A model generated the notes under the pieces. That model worked only from the letters and a program-made list of their open reading frames with translations. It searched no databases and was not told where the DNA came from. Below, one piece after another: positions 24,601-39,600 of a stretch of 64,000 nt of DNA. This DNA is from Cloeon dipterum. Taxonomy: Eukaryota; Arthropoda; Insecta; Ephemeroptera; Baetidae. The position numbers and the translations under genes are program-made. Each line of letters begins with the position of its first letter. Within the stretch, counting starts at the first letter, position 1. The stretch is from the NCBI RefSeq assembly GCF_949628265.1, contig NC_088786.1, positions 19,923,681 through 19,987,680 on the forward strand, read 5' to 3'.

Positions 24601-27600
24601 CACGTTTTACTGTCGTATCTCTTATTGCATATTACGTCTGGCCTTGAGTGCAAAACATATTTAATGAATTGTATACATACAACTGCGGCGTGCACTTGTT
24701 AAAATTCAAAGTGCTGCTTGGGCGGCATACACGATGGATATTTTTACTGCCTCGTATATTCCGGTCTCTGTAGGTTTATTGCACCGCTCGTGATGTGTTT
24801 CTCCCGTGCGTCTTGTTTTTAACGGGGGCGATGAATCCTCAAGAATGCAACTCGGCAGCTTTGGCGTAATGCGATTCGATTTGGAGAGGGTAACTTATCT
24901 CCGACACAAATTTTAGTAGATTTTCAGTTAGAAGTGGATTTGATTTAAGCCTTTTAGACGTGAAAATAAATCTTCAGAAATTTAAATATAAAAAATCAAA
25001 TGCTAAAAATAGAAATTATGGAATTGTGGACAAGATTCATAAGAAGGTTTGGGATTTTTTACGGTTTTTAAGACGAATGAAACGAATTTTATGTGGTTTG
25101 GGATCCATTTCTGTGTAGGCGGTTTTTGCCACCTCTCAGGCCGATTTCCTAACCAAAAATCACGTTTCAAAGGACCTGCTTGGCTGTTAATAAAAATTAT
25201 TCCTCAGAAATTTAATTTTAATGTTAAATTCAGGTGGTTTTCACGATGAATTTCGATAGTCGTAGACAAAATTGAGAATATCTTTAGGGCAAGCAACTCC
25301 AACTCTTTTCATCTGACGGTTCAACTTAATGAGGCCATTATAATTTTCTTTTAAATCGTCTATTAATTTATTAAAATTGACGAAATCATCATTTTTACGA
25401 CAAAAGAACCTAAGTGATCGTGGTAAATCGTGACAAAAATAAGTAATAAAGAATATCACAAATTTTCCAAATATCTTATCAAATACTAAAGAACAAAATA
25501 TCACGAATACCACGATCTTTCCCAGAGTAAATCGTGCGGTAGAAGCATAGGAGCAAATAATAAACTGTGCAGTAGTGGAGTAACGAGAGTAATTCCTCTC
25601 TTCCTACTTGGGTCCAGCAGCTGTGGTTGCTACCGCGCCAAATTGCCCGACGACCGCCGAGCAGAGCAAATTGAACATTGCATATATATCTATTGCAAAT
25701 TGCTCCTTTTGTGTCGATCGCCCCCTTTGTTTTGTGCAACACAATCTTTTCACGTGCGAGAGAGAAAAATGATTCGGCCCCTTTCACTTTCATCGCGCGC
25801 GCGCTGGCTTTTTGAACCGAAAATATACACATACATCTCGGAATAAGTTATTCTAAAAGCTAGCAGCACAATAGAAAAAGAGAAATGACTGCGTGACTCG
25901 TCCATTGACGGTGAGATAATCGCAAATTACGACCTATCGAAAATTTGTGCGCTGTTTTTTTATTGGTTTTACGGCTACTTGTGAAGCGCTAGGAATTTAA
26001 ATTTTATCTAGGTTCTCTCACTTTTAAATTTACTTATTCAAGCTAAGGCTCATAATATATGTGACTTATTTTTTTTGGCAAGTAATGGCTGATTTTTCGA
26101 TGGAAAAAATCTTTTCCGCTGGTCATTTCCTGCTTCTAGAAAGCAACTTATTTTTACCGCAATTTATTTTTCGTTGTCATTTTTCGTTATTAACTATGTG
26201 AAAGCTTCTAGAGTATGTGTCACGTTTGCTTTTGTTATATCCCAATCCCAAGTATTCACTCAGATATTTCATGAATGTTGCCATTTCTTCAATGTCCCTG
26301 TCAGCTTTGACTACAACTGAAGAACAATAAAAAGGAAAAATTGAGGTGCAAATTCAGAAACAAATTGAGCAAACAATTGCATTAACTGTCTCTGCGTAGT
26401 GGTTAATGTAATAATAATGTAATGGCTTATGTTGCTATAAAAATGGAACTAATACATATCAGCGGCCTTTAAGTAAAAAATAAAAATAAAAAATCTCAGT
26501 CTGAAATCGTAAAATAAAACAGTTAAAAATCGCTATCGTCAAAGATGCTGACAATGAGTTGATTGATGTTAAGTGTCACAGACCCAAGGCTGCGAATTTA
26601 TTTCACCTAAAAAAACAGTAAGTTATTAAACACCGCGCACGAGACTCTAATTATCAGCTCGGAGAGTTTTGCGCAATGCAATGCGCGAGTTAAGCAAAAG
26701 AACATCGCAATGAAAATAAATCATCAGGCAGTGACACCCTGAGAAGAGGTCAAGGGTTTGATGAAAACCAGCAGCCAGTCTTTTGTGATCCAATGAGTGC
26801 TGTATGAGACGCATGACGCACAGAGGCGAACAATTGTTGAAACGTGACGAAAAGATGATTGGCCACTGCGCTCATTTAACCAAATTTATGCCAGCCTTTT
26901 CTGAACGGATTCAGCCGTGCCTCGCTGGCGGTTATTGTTTATAGATATTTGCTCAAGCGAAATCAGTCAGGTGCGCGCTATATTTACGCCTCGATCGCTC
27001 ACGTACGGCTCTATGATTGAGGCGATAAATTGTTTTGGTTCCATTGCCACTGCAGAAACGAATTTACGGTCGTTACTTTTGAATTACGGCTTGCATCATG
27101 CTCAAGAAGCGTTTGTTTTAAATTTAAAACTCATATTAAGTGGCAGTTTGTCGAGTTATTTATCTGAGAAACTTGAAGAAATTGACCTCTGCGATCATGT
27201 TGTTCGTGCAGATGTTTGCAAAGTTGGCAACCGATTTAAGCACTTGCCAGCAGTGCGTGGAGAGGAGGAAATTTTCAAAGCGTATGCAACTAGCACACGG
27301 TGCAAAACCTGTTTTAGCCGATCAAGGAAATTTTTGAAAATTGGTAGGTAATTTAGAAGCGTAGATGTAATTTATTGGGCTGTGAAATTGAATTTTGGAC
27401 GCCCACCTGTCTTCTTTTTAAGCTTCCAATCGTTGAAGGACCCAAAAAAGAGAACTATATAACCATGCCATTTGAACCATGTAGTCAAACGGCCGCATGG
27501 TCGCACGCAGGTCGCTTCGTCGTTTTATAACCACATACGGGCCTTTCCGCTTGATGCCATACTTAAATACTTAAAACCGGGTTTAACTGCTAAAAACATC

Positions 27601-30600
27601 AAAATCAGCTAAAATGACCGTTATGAATCGAAATGTTGGGTTCCATTACTGAGAACAGTTCCCAAATCATTCAAGTTGAGACGCATAATTCCTAAAATAT
27701 CAAAACTGCCCCAATGCGCAATTTGCAATTCACACAATCCCTTTACCGATTCCAGGAAAATGTATTCGTATCGCAACCGTTGCTGCTTAGCTCCAACTAG
27801 TTGTTCCATTTTCGTAATACTAATTTAAGAAAATTCCTATAAATTGCAACCTCGAAATTAGCCTGATCACAGTGAACAATCGGCGCCGATACTGTTTTAG
27901 AACCAATATATTTGTTTTAAAAACGACGGAGTTGGATTAAAACTGAGGTGTCCGGCCGCTCGGTTGCAAAACAATCGAGAGATGAGTCTGCGGCGGCGAT
28001 TTTTTTGTTGTTGCACCTTCTCCGAGCGTGACATTGGCCGCGGAATTATGACCCATGGGCCAGGTATGCGCAGGAGCCAGATTCGCGTGTACTTCAAAAG
28101 CTGGAGAGCGATTAGTTAACTGAAAAGTGCTGCGAGGCAGACAGGCAAAAGTGAGAGTTCTTTCTCGATCGAGACGAGTGTGCGTGCCGAAACCAAATAT
28201 TATGAAATTGCCCCGTAATAGTCTGAAAGCGAGCCGGGCGGCCGGTCAGCCGACGAACCTGAGGCAACGCGCGGTGTGATTTTCAAAATCAAGGTCGCGC
28301 CTGCCGGTTAATGGCCAGAAAAGTAGCATTATTAACGCGTTATACGTATATCAATGAGGGGTTATTATGAAAACTTAAAATGGATCAAGGCGCGTTTTTT
28401 GCTCGGATGTTTCAGCCAGTTTTGATGCAACGCCAATTTTTTCAGCTTTGCTGTCTGATCCGACGACCAAGGTTCTGATATTAACAATCCGAAAAGATGC
28501 TAACTGGTTTTTAGCGTGGCTATGTTAATGATTCAATGTTTTTGTGAATTATTTATTATTTTTCCATTCACAGAGTCGAGGTATACAGGACTGAACGGAG
28601 GTACTAAATTTTTTTTGATAAATAAATTGGTAACAATGGGACATTTTTATTCCTTCTCTTTTTTGGAGATTTCGAGATGTTTTATGGAAAGAGAAATAAT
28701 TTATAATTCTAGCGTTCACAATTTCATGTTGGTGGCTTTACATCAAGTTACAGTATTTTGATGACAGTTGAAGAAATGGTAAGATGCAAAAGGCAGCAAA
28801 TCACTGAGTCGATACAAATCTAGCCATTCGTCTCAGTTGTTTGTTTTTTACAAATTAAAAAGTGGAAGTCATGGCAGGCGTGTCTGTTTGCGACAAAAGG
28901 CCAAATTCCAGTTCTGGTCAACCATTGTGGGGGTGGCAAAAAATTCAGCATCTATTTAGCACATTTTTAAAAAGATGCGCTTATGAATGATTTTATCATA
29001 ATGTTCTGTCCAAGAGAGAGATAATTCTAAATTTTAAACATGAGAATAAAAACAATGTCATTAGACCTCGCATAGCTGAAAACAACTTTGTTTTTCATTT
29101 AAATAAATTCTATGCAAAGTGAATATAGACGAGACAATTTAGCAAATAGGAGATAAGAATTTCTGTTAGCACGCAATTTAGTCATTAGACCTCGCATGCC
29201 AGGTGTCATCCGACTAGTTTTTCGGCTTATTTGGGGATTCCCTCGGAAACCAGCGAACCTAGAACAGCGGAGAATCACTCTCAACGTCATGATTATTCGT
29301 ATACTGAATCTCTACTGCCTGAAACGCCATAAATATTTTTGAATTTAAAGCCTAATAAAAAAGAGTAAAATTTAGTTTTTTGCTCTGACCCATAAACTGA
29401 AAAATACCAATCCTGTCGTGGTACGTCCAATTTCATTGATTGCAGATAGTTGCTCAAAAGTTAATATCCGAAACGTTAGCACCCGTTTCGGTAGCTGCAG
29501 GGCTCCTGCAGTCATAACGAATGCAACCTTGACAGGATTGCAACCACACACACATAGGTTTGACGGTTTTATACGTAATTTCAGCAGCTATGAATTTCGA
29601 CACTGGCGACGTCAGAGAATGCGCGTGCGAGTCTTGGTCTAGTTCCCCGACTAACAGTCACCTCTGTTTCCAAACGAATGGAGAGTGTTTTTCAATAATT
29701 AGAACAAACCGCGCGTTCAAATGCTTGCGAATCTATCCATTAGATTGGTGGCGTTGCTCCTGAAAGCGAGACTTTTGGCAAATCGGATACACTACAAATT
29801 TTATATCTAAAAGCTAATTAGATGTTACAAAAATATTCGGATTTGAATTTTGGTACAGAACTTACAAAAAATACTGATTAATTAATTCTCTAATGATAGA
29901 TAGTAAATATTTTGCTCTAATTTCTGATTATTAAGACTGCAGAAGGAGCTTCCTCGTGATATAAAAGAACTCGAGTTAAAATTGATGTGAAACAAAACAT
30001 AAAAAAATGCTTTCTCTCTCGTCCTTGTATTGATCTACTGTTTTATTTTTATTTGCAACTATTTTTTGTGCAGGCACAAGACTAAGTTTTTGCATGAAAT
30101 GTTTTTGTTATTCTTCTGGATTGACTGGACTTGCAATTTAAAAAAAAATCAAATATTCGTTTAGTAAAAAAATCATAATTTGTAAACGAGGAACTTAATA
30201 GATCCAAGTTCCAAGGGCCTTTTCGCATATAAAGTTACGATCCTATTTAAAGAAGAGACTTGCGCAAATTCCTCAGCGTCTCGATTTTATCTTGTCAGCT
30301 TTTTTGCATTAGGCGGCTTCGGATCGAGTGAACGATTAATCTTGTCAAGGCCGAAGAACTTTTTCCGGCGTCTCACTCTGGCACGAGCAGGTTCAGGTAG
30401 AGCTTTAATTGGTTTCAGGTACGCAGGTTCAAAGGGCCAATCTCAGCACTATCTGCAAATACAATGACGGTATGGGGCAAGAGTAAATGCCGACGGAACG
30501 GAGATGAGTTAACGTGTCGTGAAAAATTACATCGCTATAGCCTTGACTCGTTATCCGCACATTTTCGTGTTGCTTCGCATGGCAAAACAGTCAAGTTTTT

Positions 30601-33600
30601 GCGCGTGAAGCGACACTTTTGCTGCATGGCAGGCGAAATATTTTGATTCAGGGTATTTCCTAGCTGGTTTGTCCCTGCTAAAATATATTTATTTAGACAA
30701 TTGACCAAAGTATCAAATCTGGTGGAAAATTAATTGGTTTAAATTGTCAGTGATATTTTTCTAAATTTTTATTCCTCTCGTCGGAATCTTTCTTTAACGG
30801 TGAGCGAATTTTGAGGAAAATTTCCCTAATATTGAATGAAATCGTGATTTTACAATAAGGAGATAGTGCTCGCAGATTGATTACTATGCAAACTTTGTTG
30901 TCGATTATCTCAGAAATTTAAATTACATTATTAGAGCCTATAAATTTAGCGAATTCCCAATTTTTATAGTCTATTTCAAGAAAAGGTTAATGTAAATTTC
31001 ACAATTTTTCTGTACAGCAATACTTAAACAGTTGTCAGTATTTAAAGAAATTTTAAATAAATTTAAATTGATTATTCTTTAATTAAGTTTTCCTGAGCTC
31101 GACAGTTTAAATTTTATCGCTGACCAAAAAACTTGTAAACAATTACATTAAGTGTAATAAGTAACAATCGGATGAACAAGTTGTATACAATTTGCACATA
31201 TACCTTTAAATTACTTTTCGCTTATCTCAAATCTAAAGCGGCTTAAAGTGTCGCCGCACCCGCGGGCCTCGTGTCTCGTGCTTCGTGCACGAGCGGCTGC
31301 CGTTACGCACAAATTGAGGCATTGTTCCTTCGAAAACGGCGGTAATCACCGGGTGTGATCCCTTTCGTCGTCTCGTAACAAATTAATTTGCGGTGATTTT
31401 CTCTCATTTGCTGACACAATCTTAAAAAGTAGTCATTAGGGTCCAGAGACCAAGCAAAAAATCGTTCTAGGTTTAGAGAAAGGAGCGGTGTTTTTTGCCA
31501 CCTCACCTCTATAAATGACAATCAAAGGGAGCTGCGTCATTGTTGGACAATACATTATTTTTGCAAATGCGAGTGGGAAGCCCTTTTAAGGAAGAATGCC
31601 GCTTCCGTGAAGGGGCTTCTGCAAAAGTATTTGTTTGCGGATCTAGTTTTTCTTTTATTTGCTTTTTACAACTGCAAAAAGAGGTTAAAATAAGATGTAT
31701 TGATCAAATATACAGCTTGACCTCAGAAATTGCCACTTGTCTTTTTTCTGCCCAGCTTCTGAAAGAAAATTTCTCTCACAATATGTGACACAATTCTCAG
31801 TTCTATTCTGCAGTTTTGAATTTCCTAGCTGTCTTTAAATATTCATTTGGAATTGTAAATTAATTTGATTCTAAGTAAGTCAGTGAATAAAAATTGCTGA
31901 GCAAAGAAAGAGTCTAAAATCTTCAAATATATTAATGAAGTAGAAGGTAAATATGAAATATGCGAGTGCGAACCAAATCTCCTATCTATGTGAAATAATA
32001 CTAAGCAAAAACGTTTTAGTTTAAAAAATAGCTCTTGCGATTAATCATTTTTGCAGATTTTCTGTCAGTTCTAATCTGTTTTCCCCAGCCTTTAACTTAA
32101 TTGACCATAAATCGTGAAGAATAAATAAGTAAATATCAATAGGGCGTGCGTAAATAAATAAAGAAGGTAGATCTCAACGATTGAATAAATGGTAACGGGA
32201 TCGTTCGCGACCTCCTCTATTGTTTATAGCTCTGAGAGTAACTTATTCTCCTATCGGTTGTAATGCCGCCCAAACACAAATAACAAGCACCGCTGTGGCA
32301 TGCGAGATAAATTCGCAGCAACCTTGAGGCGAGCATGAAACACAATATGAGCAGTATTGCGATTGCGAAGGCAGTCGAAGGGTCACTATTAATTCGCAAG
32401 CACTTGTCAATGCAGCGAATTAGAGGCCGAGGGAATTGAATTGCAATTGTTCTCGTGCCATTAGCTCATCGCGCAGCCATTATTGTATTATTGTACGTCT
32501 GAATTTAATGTTCGCATGTGACACTTGAGGCGTCGTTCGCAGCATACTCTTTTTATATTAATAATAATACACCGCGTGCGTGTGGATTAAATATTTATTC
32601 TTCCTGCTTGGGTAAGCAGGATTGACTCAACAAATAATCTTCTTTCCAGTAAATTGCTGTTGACGATTATTTATCTCGCCTCTTATCTTTTTATCTTTAA
32701 TAACACCGCGCTGTTTTTACGGGAGAATTGTCCGTTGTATATGTGGTGTCACATTCATCATTCTTGTAATTGGTCTTTGTGTGGCAACGAGATAAATTAT
32801 TATTTTTTCCCCTGAAATAATTTGTGCTATTAAATTTTTCAAATTTTATCAGTTCGACTCGAGCTTCTCTGTGGATGATCTTCGCACCTAATTTTCTCTC
32901 TCCTTCGTAGAAAATATGACAAATTCTTTAAATAAATATATGACAGATTCTTTAAGAAGCAGATTTTTAAAATGAAACAAATGGTTGCTGAATTGTTTGT
33001 CCCCCCTGCAATGGTTGACCAGAACTGGAAGTCGGCCATTTTCACAAATAGACATGCCTGCCATGCATTCCACTTTTTAATTTGTAAAAAAATAAACAAC
33101 TTTGACGAATGGCTGGATTTCTATGAACTATGTCAATGCCAATTGTATTTTACCATTTCTTCAAGTGAAAAAATACTGAAGCCGCCATGAAATTTTGAAC
33201 GCATCTTTGTTTTTATGATTTATTTTGGATTTTCAGAAATTTACTATCCTTTCTTACAATATTTGTCAGGTCCTTCTTTGCCTGTGCGGCTACTTAATCA
33301 AAATCATGGCCACATTTATAATAAACTAATTAATTTCAACCTATTTCAAATCTAATCCAGATGCTGGAGCTAGATATTATTTGAGTTAGTAGTCACTTTC
33401 ATTTTAATCCACCGGACATGCTATAAGAAATTGTTCACCGTCACGAAAGAGTCGATATTTTTCGTGTCGGAGGGTTTTAGGACGGACAATGGCTCATTTG
33501 GCTGATTTGACACTTAATACGAGACCCCTTTATCACTGCTAGCATCTTCGCGTGCATTGTGGACCAAGAAAGGCAAAGCCTTTGTCGAAAGCGACGTGCT

Positions 33601-36600
33601 CAATTTTTCTCTCTCTAATATCTGGAACGCTGGTATTTCATCCGCGCAGAATCCAGCAGACTTTTTATCTGATGACATTTGACTCAACGCCGCAGCAGGA
33701 TAAAATTGAATGCCCTTGGTATGGATATTAATTTGATTAAATACCAAGTTTGCGATTGTGTAACAAAATTTTTGCATTTCTTTGAGAGGCCAACAAAAAT
33801 TGTTAGACTTACAGCTGGTTTGTTTAGAAAGCTTTCTCGATCGATATTTCATCCTTTCCTAAAATTATAAAATAATTTTTAATATCCGCTAATGGTTCTA
33901 GTCTATGTGAATTTTTAGCCAGGATAGGCTACTCAAAGCAATCAATCTATTTACTCGGTCCCTCAGGCCTCAGAAAAATTAAACGGTTTTTGTTAGTGTT
34001 TTTTGCTTGATTTCGATTCCTCTCGTCGCAAGTCGCGATGTATCCAATGGTGTGCAAATTATGAATTAAATGTACCTTCTGATGAAATAAATATTGATTT
34101 CACAATAGGGATACAGTACTTATTAGAATGCAAACCTTTTTAGCCGATTTTCTTGCAAATTTAAACGGCAACCTAAGAATTTTAAGTTCTTCCCCAATTT
34201 ACAGAGCATAATATTTAAGGTAAAACTTATTTTTAAGAATTGTTCACCACAGATCCGCTTAATCTTTTTGTTTACAGATACAGCCAAACTCTTCTTAATA
34301 TCATTGATTAAAAAAGAATAAAGTATTTCCTCCAAACAAACGCACATTTCTAAACGGCTTCGTTTTGTGTTGATTTCAGGCGCGGAAGACACAGCCGCGA
34401 TGCTGCGTCAGGAGGGCGGCAAGGCACACAGCTACAAGTGCGACATTTCCAATAACGACGACGTGTACGCGACGGCCAAGAAGGTCCGCCAGGAGGTCGG
34501 CAAGGTGAGGCAATCCTCCGTCCATTCATCCGAGAGCACAGTAACAAACGTTGATTCACTCGACAGGTGACCATCTTGGTCAACAACGCCGGCATTGTGT
34601 CTGGAAAAACTCTGCTTGAGACGCCCGACGCTATGATCAAGAAAACGTTCGACGTCAACATCCTCGCTCACTTCTGGGTAAGATTATTTAATTTTGCATA
34701 ATATTAAATAAATTCAGTAAAAAAGAATACTATATGGTCAAATAAATATTTGTACCTTTCTGAGAATTTTTAAACTGAAATTTTCGGTATTTGTTTTTTT
34801 AATTTTGATAAAATTTTCATGAAACATCGATTTTGTAAAAAAACGAGCATTTCTTGCTGTTTTTTTTTAATATTTAACAAAAACTATGTTTCTCGTTGAC
34901 TGCGGATACACTTATTTTTTAGTGTAAAATGTTGCTTTTAATAATTTCATCGCAAATAATTAGTCTAATTGTTAGCCTAATTGTAAGAAATTTTCTTCTT
35001 AACACCGAAATTTCCTGTAATAAAACAATTAGCTGGTCCTCATACACGACATTTTTAAGCAATTCACATGTTTTTTGCAAATTGTGCCTTTTAAGCAAGT
35101 AAAATAGATTCCTTCCAATTATAATTTTAAAAATTGAAACGATGTATTAATTTTTAAAAATTAACGCACAAAATCAGCCAAAAAATTAGCTTTAAATTGA
35201 AATGGTTTAGTCACTCGAAATAATCAATTTCTTCTACGATTTAATTTTCGGTGGCAAACCTATAATTTGAAGCGCAACTTTAAGGTCGGATGCCGCGCGT
35301 TTTTATTCGTGAGCCAACGAAATTAAATGGATTCATTACGCACGCCTCTGGTGCTCACGTAATGCAGTGAGGAGATAATGCTGCGATAAACGAGTCTCTT
35401 CACGATGCGTGATTCTATGCCAAGGTGAGGCATTTGTGAGCCTCTTTTTGTTCCTCGCAATTAATTCCTCGCGTATCATGCGTAATTTCGACAAAGCTCT
35501 TGATTTACAAGAAAGATCTTGCTTGCGATAAAATGCGGAGGAAATGGAGGCAATACGTGTTCTCTGGAGCGAGATTCATTTTGGCTTAGAGTAAAAATTA
35601 ATTGGCCAATTAGGTGGTTCAGACTGAGGTTTAATTAAATTACAATTTATTGTTAGTGGAGGTTGTCTTTGAGAAGAAAGCTGCAGAGTTGCAAAAAAAT
35701 GTTAATGGATTTTAACGTTGTGCTGAATATAGATCACGAGAAGAAAGAAACAAGACTTTTGCAACAATTAGAATGCGATTAATTTAATTTCTTTCATACT
35801 ACTTGAGATAAACATTTATTATGTATTTATGCAATTTTAAAGTTTGCAAAAAGTATACAATTAAATCAAATTCGATGAAAATTTAAATTTCTCTCGCCTG
35901 ATCTGAATTTTACTCTTATTTGAGTTATAGGCCTGGGATTGGCCGAAATTGCAATAAAAACCTGTGCTTGATAATTTTTTTATTATTTTTCAAGACAGCC
36001 ATTCATTCTTGGAAACAATTTCTCCTTCCAGTCTAAAAATATATTTTCCTATTTTAACATAAAAAATTAACCTGTCTTTTCTTTATCCCATTTTAATTCT
36101 CACTTCAAATGCTGAATTGTTTCCAACCAAGCGTCTGCGAGACTTTCTTACTTGCATGCTCAGTCATTAGTGATGCATACTAACAGATTGCGTGGATTTT
36201 CTCACCAACTGATGTTTCGTCAGAGCAAAACCCAACCGCAGGAGCACTCGAGTGGAAAACTCGTACAGTTCAGCTGAAATTCGCGTCACTGTTAGCCAAT
36301 TTCGTCCTTGGCCAGACGCCCCAAATAATAATCAATTTTTTAAAACAAATTATGACGGTGGTAATTTTTCTAAAGTTTTAAAATGTTAAAATAGGAATAA
36401 ATCTCCAAAGGATTTGATAAATTTTTGCAATATTGTTGCTGCCATTATTAAACTAATTAAACAATTGATCCAGATCTTAGAGAAATTGTTTTTCCTATTT
36501 TTACATCTTAAAAAATACAACCGACCTAGTCGACCCTTCGAATTATATAGCTTCATTTTTCAGCATTCTCGTAATTTTTTATTTCGTCAAGGAGCAAAAA

Positions 36601-39600
36601 AGATGATAATCGTATCAAAGGCCTTGGCTGGCAATTTTTTTAAATGAGTATAAAAACATTGTGGCTTTGGAAAGACAAACTAAAAATTTGCGGTGAAGAT
36701 GTGTTTGGATTGAATTGTCAATGTCAATTTTTGCAGACGACGAAGGCCTTCCTCCCCGATATGATCGCTGGAGACAACGGCCACATCGTCACCATCGCCA
36801 GTCTGGCCGGTCTAGTCGGCGTCAACAAATTGGTCGACTACTCCGCCTCCAAATTCGCCGCCGTCGGCTTCGATGAGGCCCTCAGACTGGAACTCGAGGT
36901 AACAAATTGATTCTTTTTTCTATAATTGCATGAAAATCTGAAAAAACGAACTTGTTGCGGTGTGCGTACGTGACTTAACCAGTACCGGAAAGCGCGTGAA
37001 AGGGGCACCAAACGAGCTCGGCGACCTTGTAATTTCGTCGAGCAGACATAAAAAGTAAAACTGATCGATGGATTCTTTTAACTGGCTGTGCATCTGCGTA
37101 ATAAAAAGTCGTTTTCCATCTTTCGTGGCTGAGAGTTAAATTCTGTGCGTGTTTTTTTAAACTTGTACAGTGAGTTTTAAAGTTTTTAACGATGATCATC
37201 AACTAGGATTGACCTTCGATCAGTTTTTAAAAATGCGGAATTGAGTTTTTTACTGACCGTGAATTTTCATGAAGGGACTATTAATTGTACTGCGTAAAAG
37301 CATTTTGTTCCTATCGTGTGTCGATACCTGAGCAATAATTATATAGTGATGGGGATGGGATTTGTAGACGGTTAACAGTTGGATTTGGAGATTATTATTT
37401 TTTTTTACAAATAGTACAGCTCAATTTTCATGTCAGTGCTTTTCTACTAATTACATAATATGTTTTTTATGACTTTCGTTGAATCCTATGATTTTCCTTA
37501 TTAGATATTATTTAGAATATGTATAGTAAGCATCTAAATAATCAAAAGCTCAGAATAAATTTGAACATCTTGAAATCCACACTTTGCGAGCACCAGTCGT
37601 TTTGTGTGTGGTGATTCCAACGCCCGAATTACCGAGCACGCAATGTACTTCCATTGTGGATAATAGGCGTTAAAAAATTCGCTCATTGTGCTCGGTGCGC
37701 TGGCGGCAAAAGAAAGAACGCCCTGTCAAAATACGCCGCGCAGACATGAATGCAAATTCAACAAATGACCGTGATTTATCTCTCAGATGCCACTGTGCGC
37801 GCAATTTCAAATCCATTATCTCTCTGCAGGTTGAAGGCAAGCGTGGAGTCAGCACCACCGTCGTGTGCCCCTACTACGTCAGCACCGGAATGTTCGAAGG
37901 CGTCAAATCCAGGTAAAATCTAAAAAATATCCATTTGTTGCATCAGACGAAATGTTTTCCAATTAAAAAAAGCAAGATTCAAATTCGTGAAGACCTTTAA
38001 AAGAAGAGGACTATGGTCAAAACTGAAAATAATCTCGAGTTTTATTTATTTATTTTTCTTTTGCCACAAAATTGACGAAATTATTTTCTTTTTTGCGGTA
38101 GATAAGTTTGATTAGTCAGCATAGTTGAGGCCTCGTCTATCTGCCTGCAACACAATGTGTTTAGCTCTCGGCTTTTGCAATTTGGTCGCGCCGAGTTGGT
38201 TGCTGTGTTTGTGTTCAGCTCTGATAATTTTGGTCGTGCCGTCTTGGGAATATTCAACGCGCTTGCGGACATAGAAGTGTGTTACTTAACTGCTTTCATC
38301 GTTTGTTCATCGACTTGATCGTTGAATTTACAAGCTCTTGATTGATAAGATTTCTAAAAATATTTATTTTAATCGGCAGTAAATATCGTGTGATATGTCC
38401 ATCAAGAAAACAAACTTTTGTTTTGAAATTAATTTAACGTTCACGAGATAATATGGTCAAGCACTGGAAATTTCGGAGAAAATTGGTAAAATTTTTATTT
38501 TAACTGTAGCCAAGGTCTTTTTTAACTAGGAAAATAAATAACTTATTTTTAAGCCAACAATTTAACAAAAACTTCAAATTTTTCCCCCCAGTATCAATCC
38601 ATTTTCCGATCAGCTCAAATATAATTTATGTATTTAAAGAGTTAATAAATCATTTTTAAGTCCAGACTGTATAATGATTTGTGAGATGGCTAGAAACACA
38701 CGCTGCAACAGTGTAAAAAAAACACAACCTCATCAGTTACCAAACAAAACCGCTCGTGTACGTGATCCAAACAAATTTTTTGCATGCATTGCTCACGGCC
38801 AGTTGCGTAACAATTATTGTGACGGGATCAGTTTTTTGTGAGACAAGCACGAACGGGACCCGATATATGCCACGCTATTCAACTCTCAGGATTTCTGATG
38901 ATTTCATTCCTGCCCACGTGTTTAAATTTTATCAAACCTGTGTGTGAAATGTAAATATGTACCATTTTTTAGTTAAATTCGTCCATTTATAGATAAGCGA
39001 AAACTGTTAATATTATTTTTCGGTCCAAATAGTCTAAAAATGACCACTTGATTGTAAATACTCAAAATTGGTGATTTAATTTTTTAAATTGGTTTTTAGC
39101 GTCTTGCTGGGTGCAAGCAAAATATTATGTCATATTTATAAATTACACTGAAATGATCAGATTTTCCAAGCGTGGAAAATTGTAATACCTAATTTAGTTT
39201 TGACTATCATATTTTTAAATCCAGTTAGTTCCAAAAACATTTGGGGGGGGGAAAGCCAGTATATTTGTTCAATTTTCACCCCCCTTTGCCTAGCTGTAAA
39301 AGCAATTTATTCTTATCTCTCAGCAAGATTTAAAGAGAAAAAATAATTTTGATGCTTTCTGCAGGCTGTTCCCGATCCTTGAGCCTGATTACGTGGCCGA
39401 CGAGATTGTGACTGCGATCCGTTCTCGCGACAAAGTGCTGCTGCTGCCTTCCTACCTGCGCATCTTCCTGGCACTCAAATTGTAAGTTGTTTGAACGGCT
39501 CTCAAAAAATGCCAAATAATTTCGAGAAATGTCGCCCCGTCACTCTCTACTAAAATCTTGACTTGTCAAGGATGTAAAAATGCATGTTTTCCCTCTCCAG

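Larger units (their letters stand above)
12871..34379 (+). other. 21.5-kb first intron of the SDR gene
   Basis: Bounded by a strong donor (CAGG|GTGAGT) and acceptor (TGATTTCAG). It holds six copies of repeat family R1, two of R2, the inverted R5 pair, a (CT)n tract and no recognisable nested gene on either strand. The few open stretches above 100 codons (for example 26917-27351) do not look like protein families I know. Alternative promoters or enhancers may lie here but none can be pinpointed. Confidence 0.6.

Noticed and set aside
25241-25832. Overlapping minus-strand open frames in SDR intron 1
   Set aside because: AT-rich and low complexity, without splice support or homology.
26917-27351. 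144-codon open stretch on the plus strand in SDR intron 1
   Set aside because: No recognisable family, no clear splice or promoter context, and mixed composition. Likely chance in a 21-kb intron.
29500-29560. Short ACACAC run and a CTGCAG-containing near-palindrome at 29496-29511
   Set aside because: Too short to mean anything in a 64-kb window.
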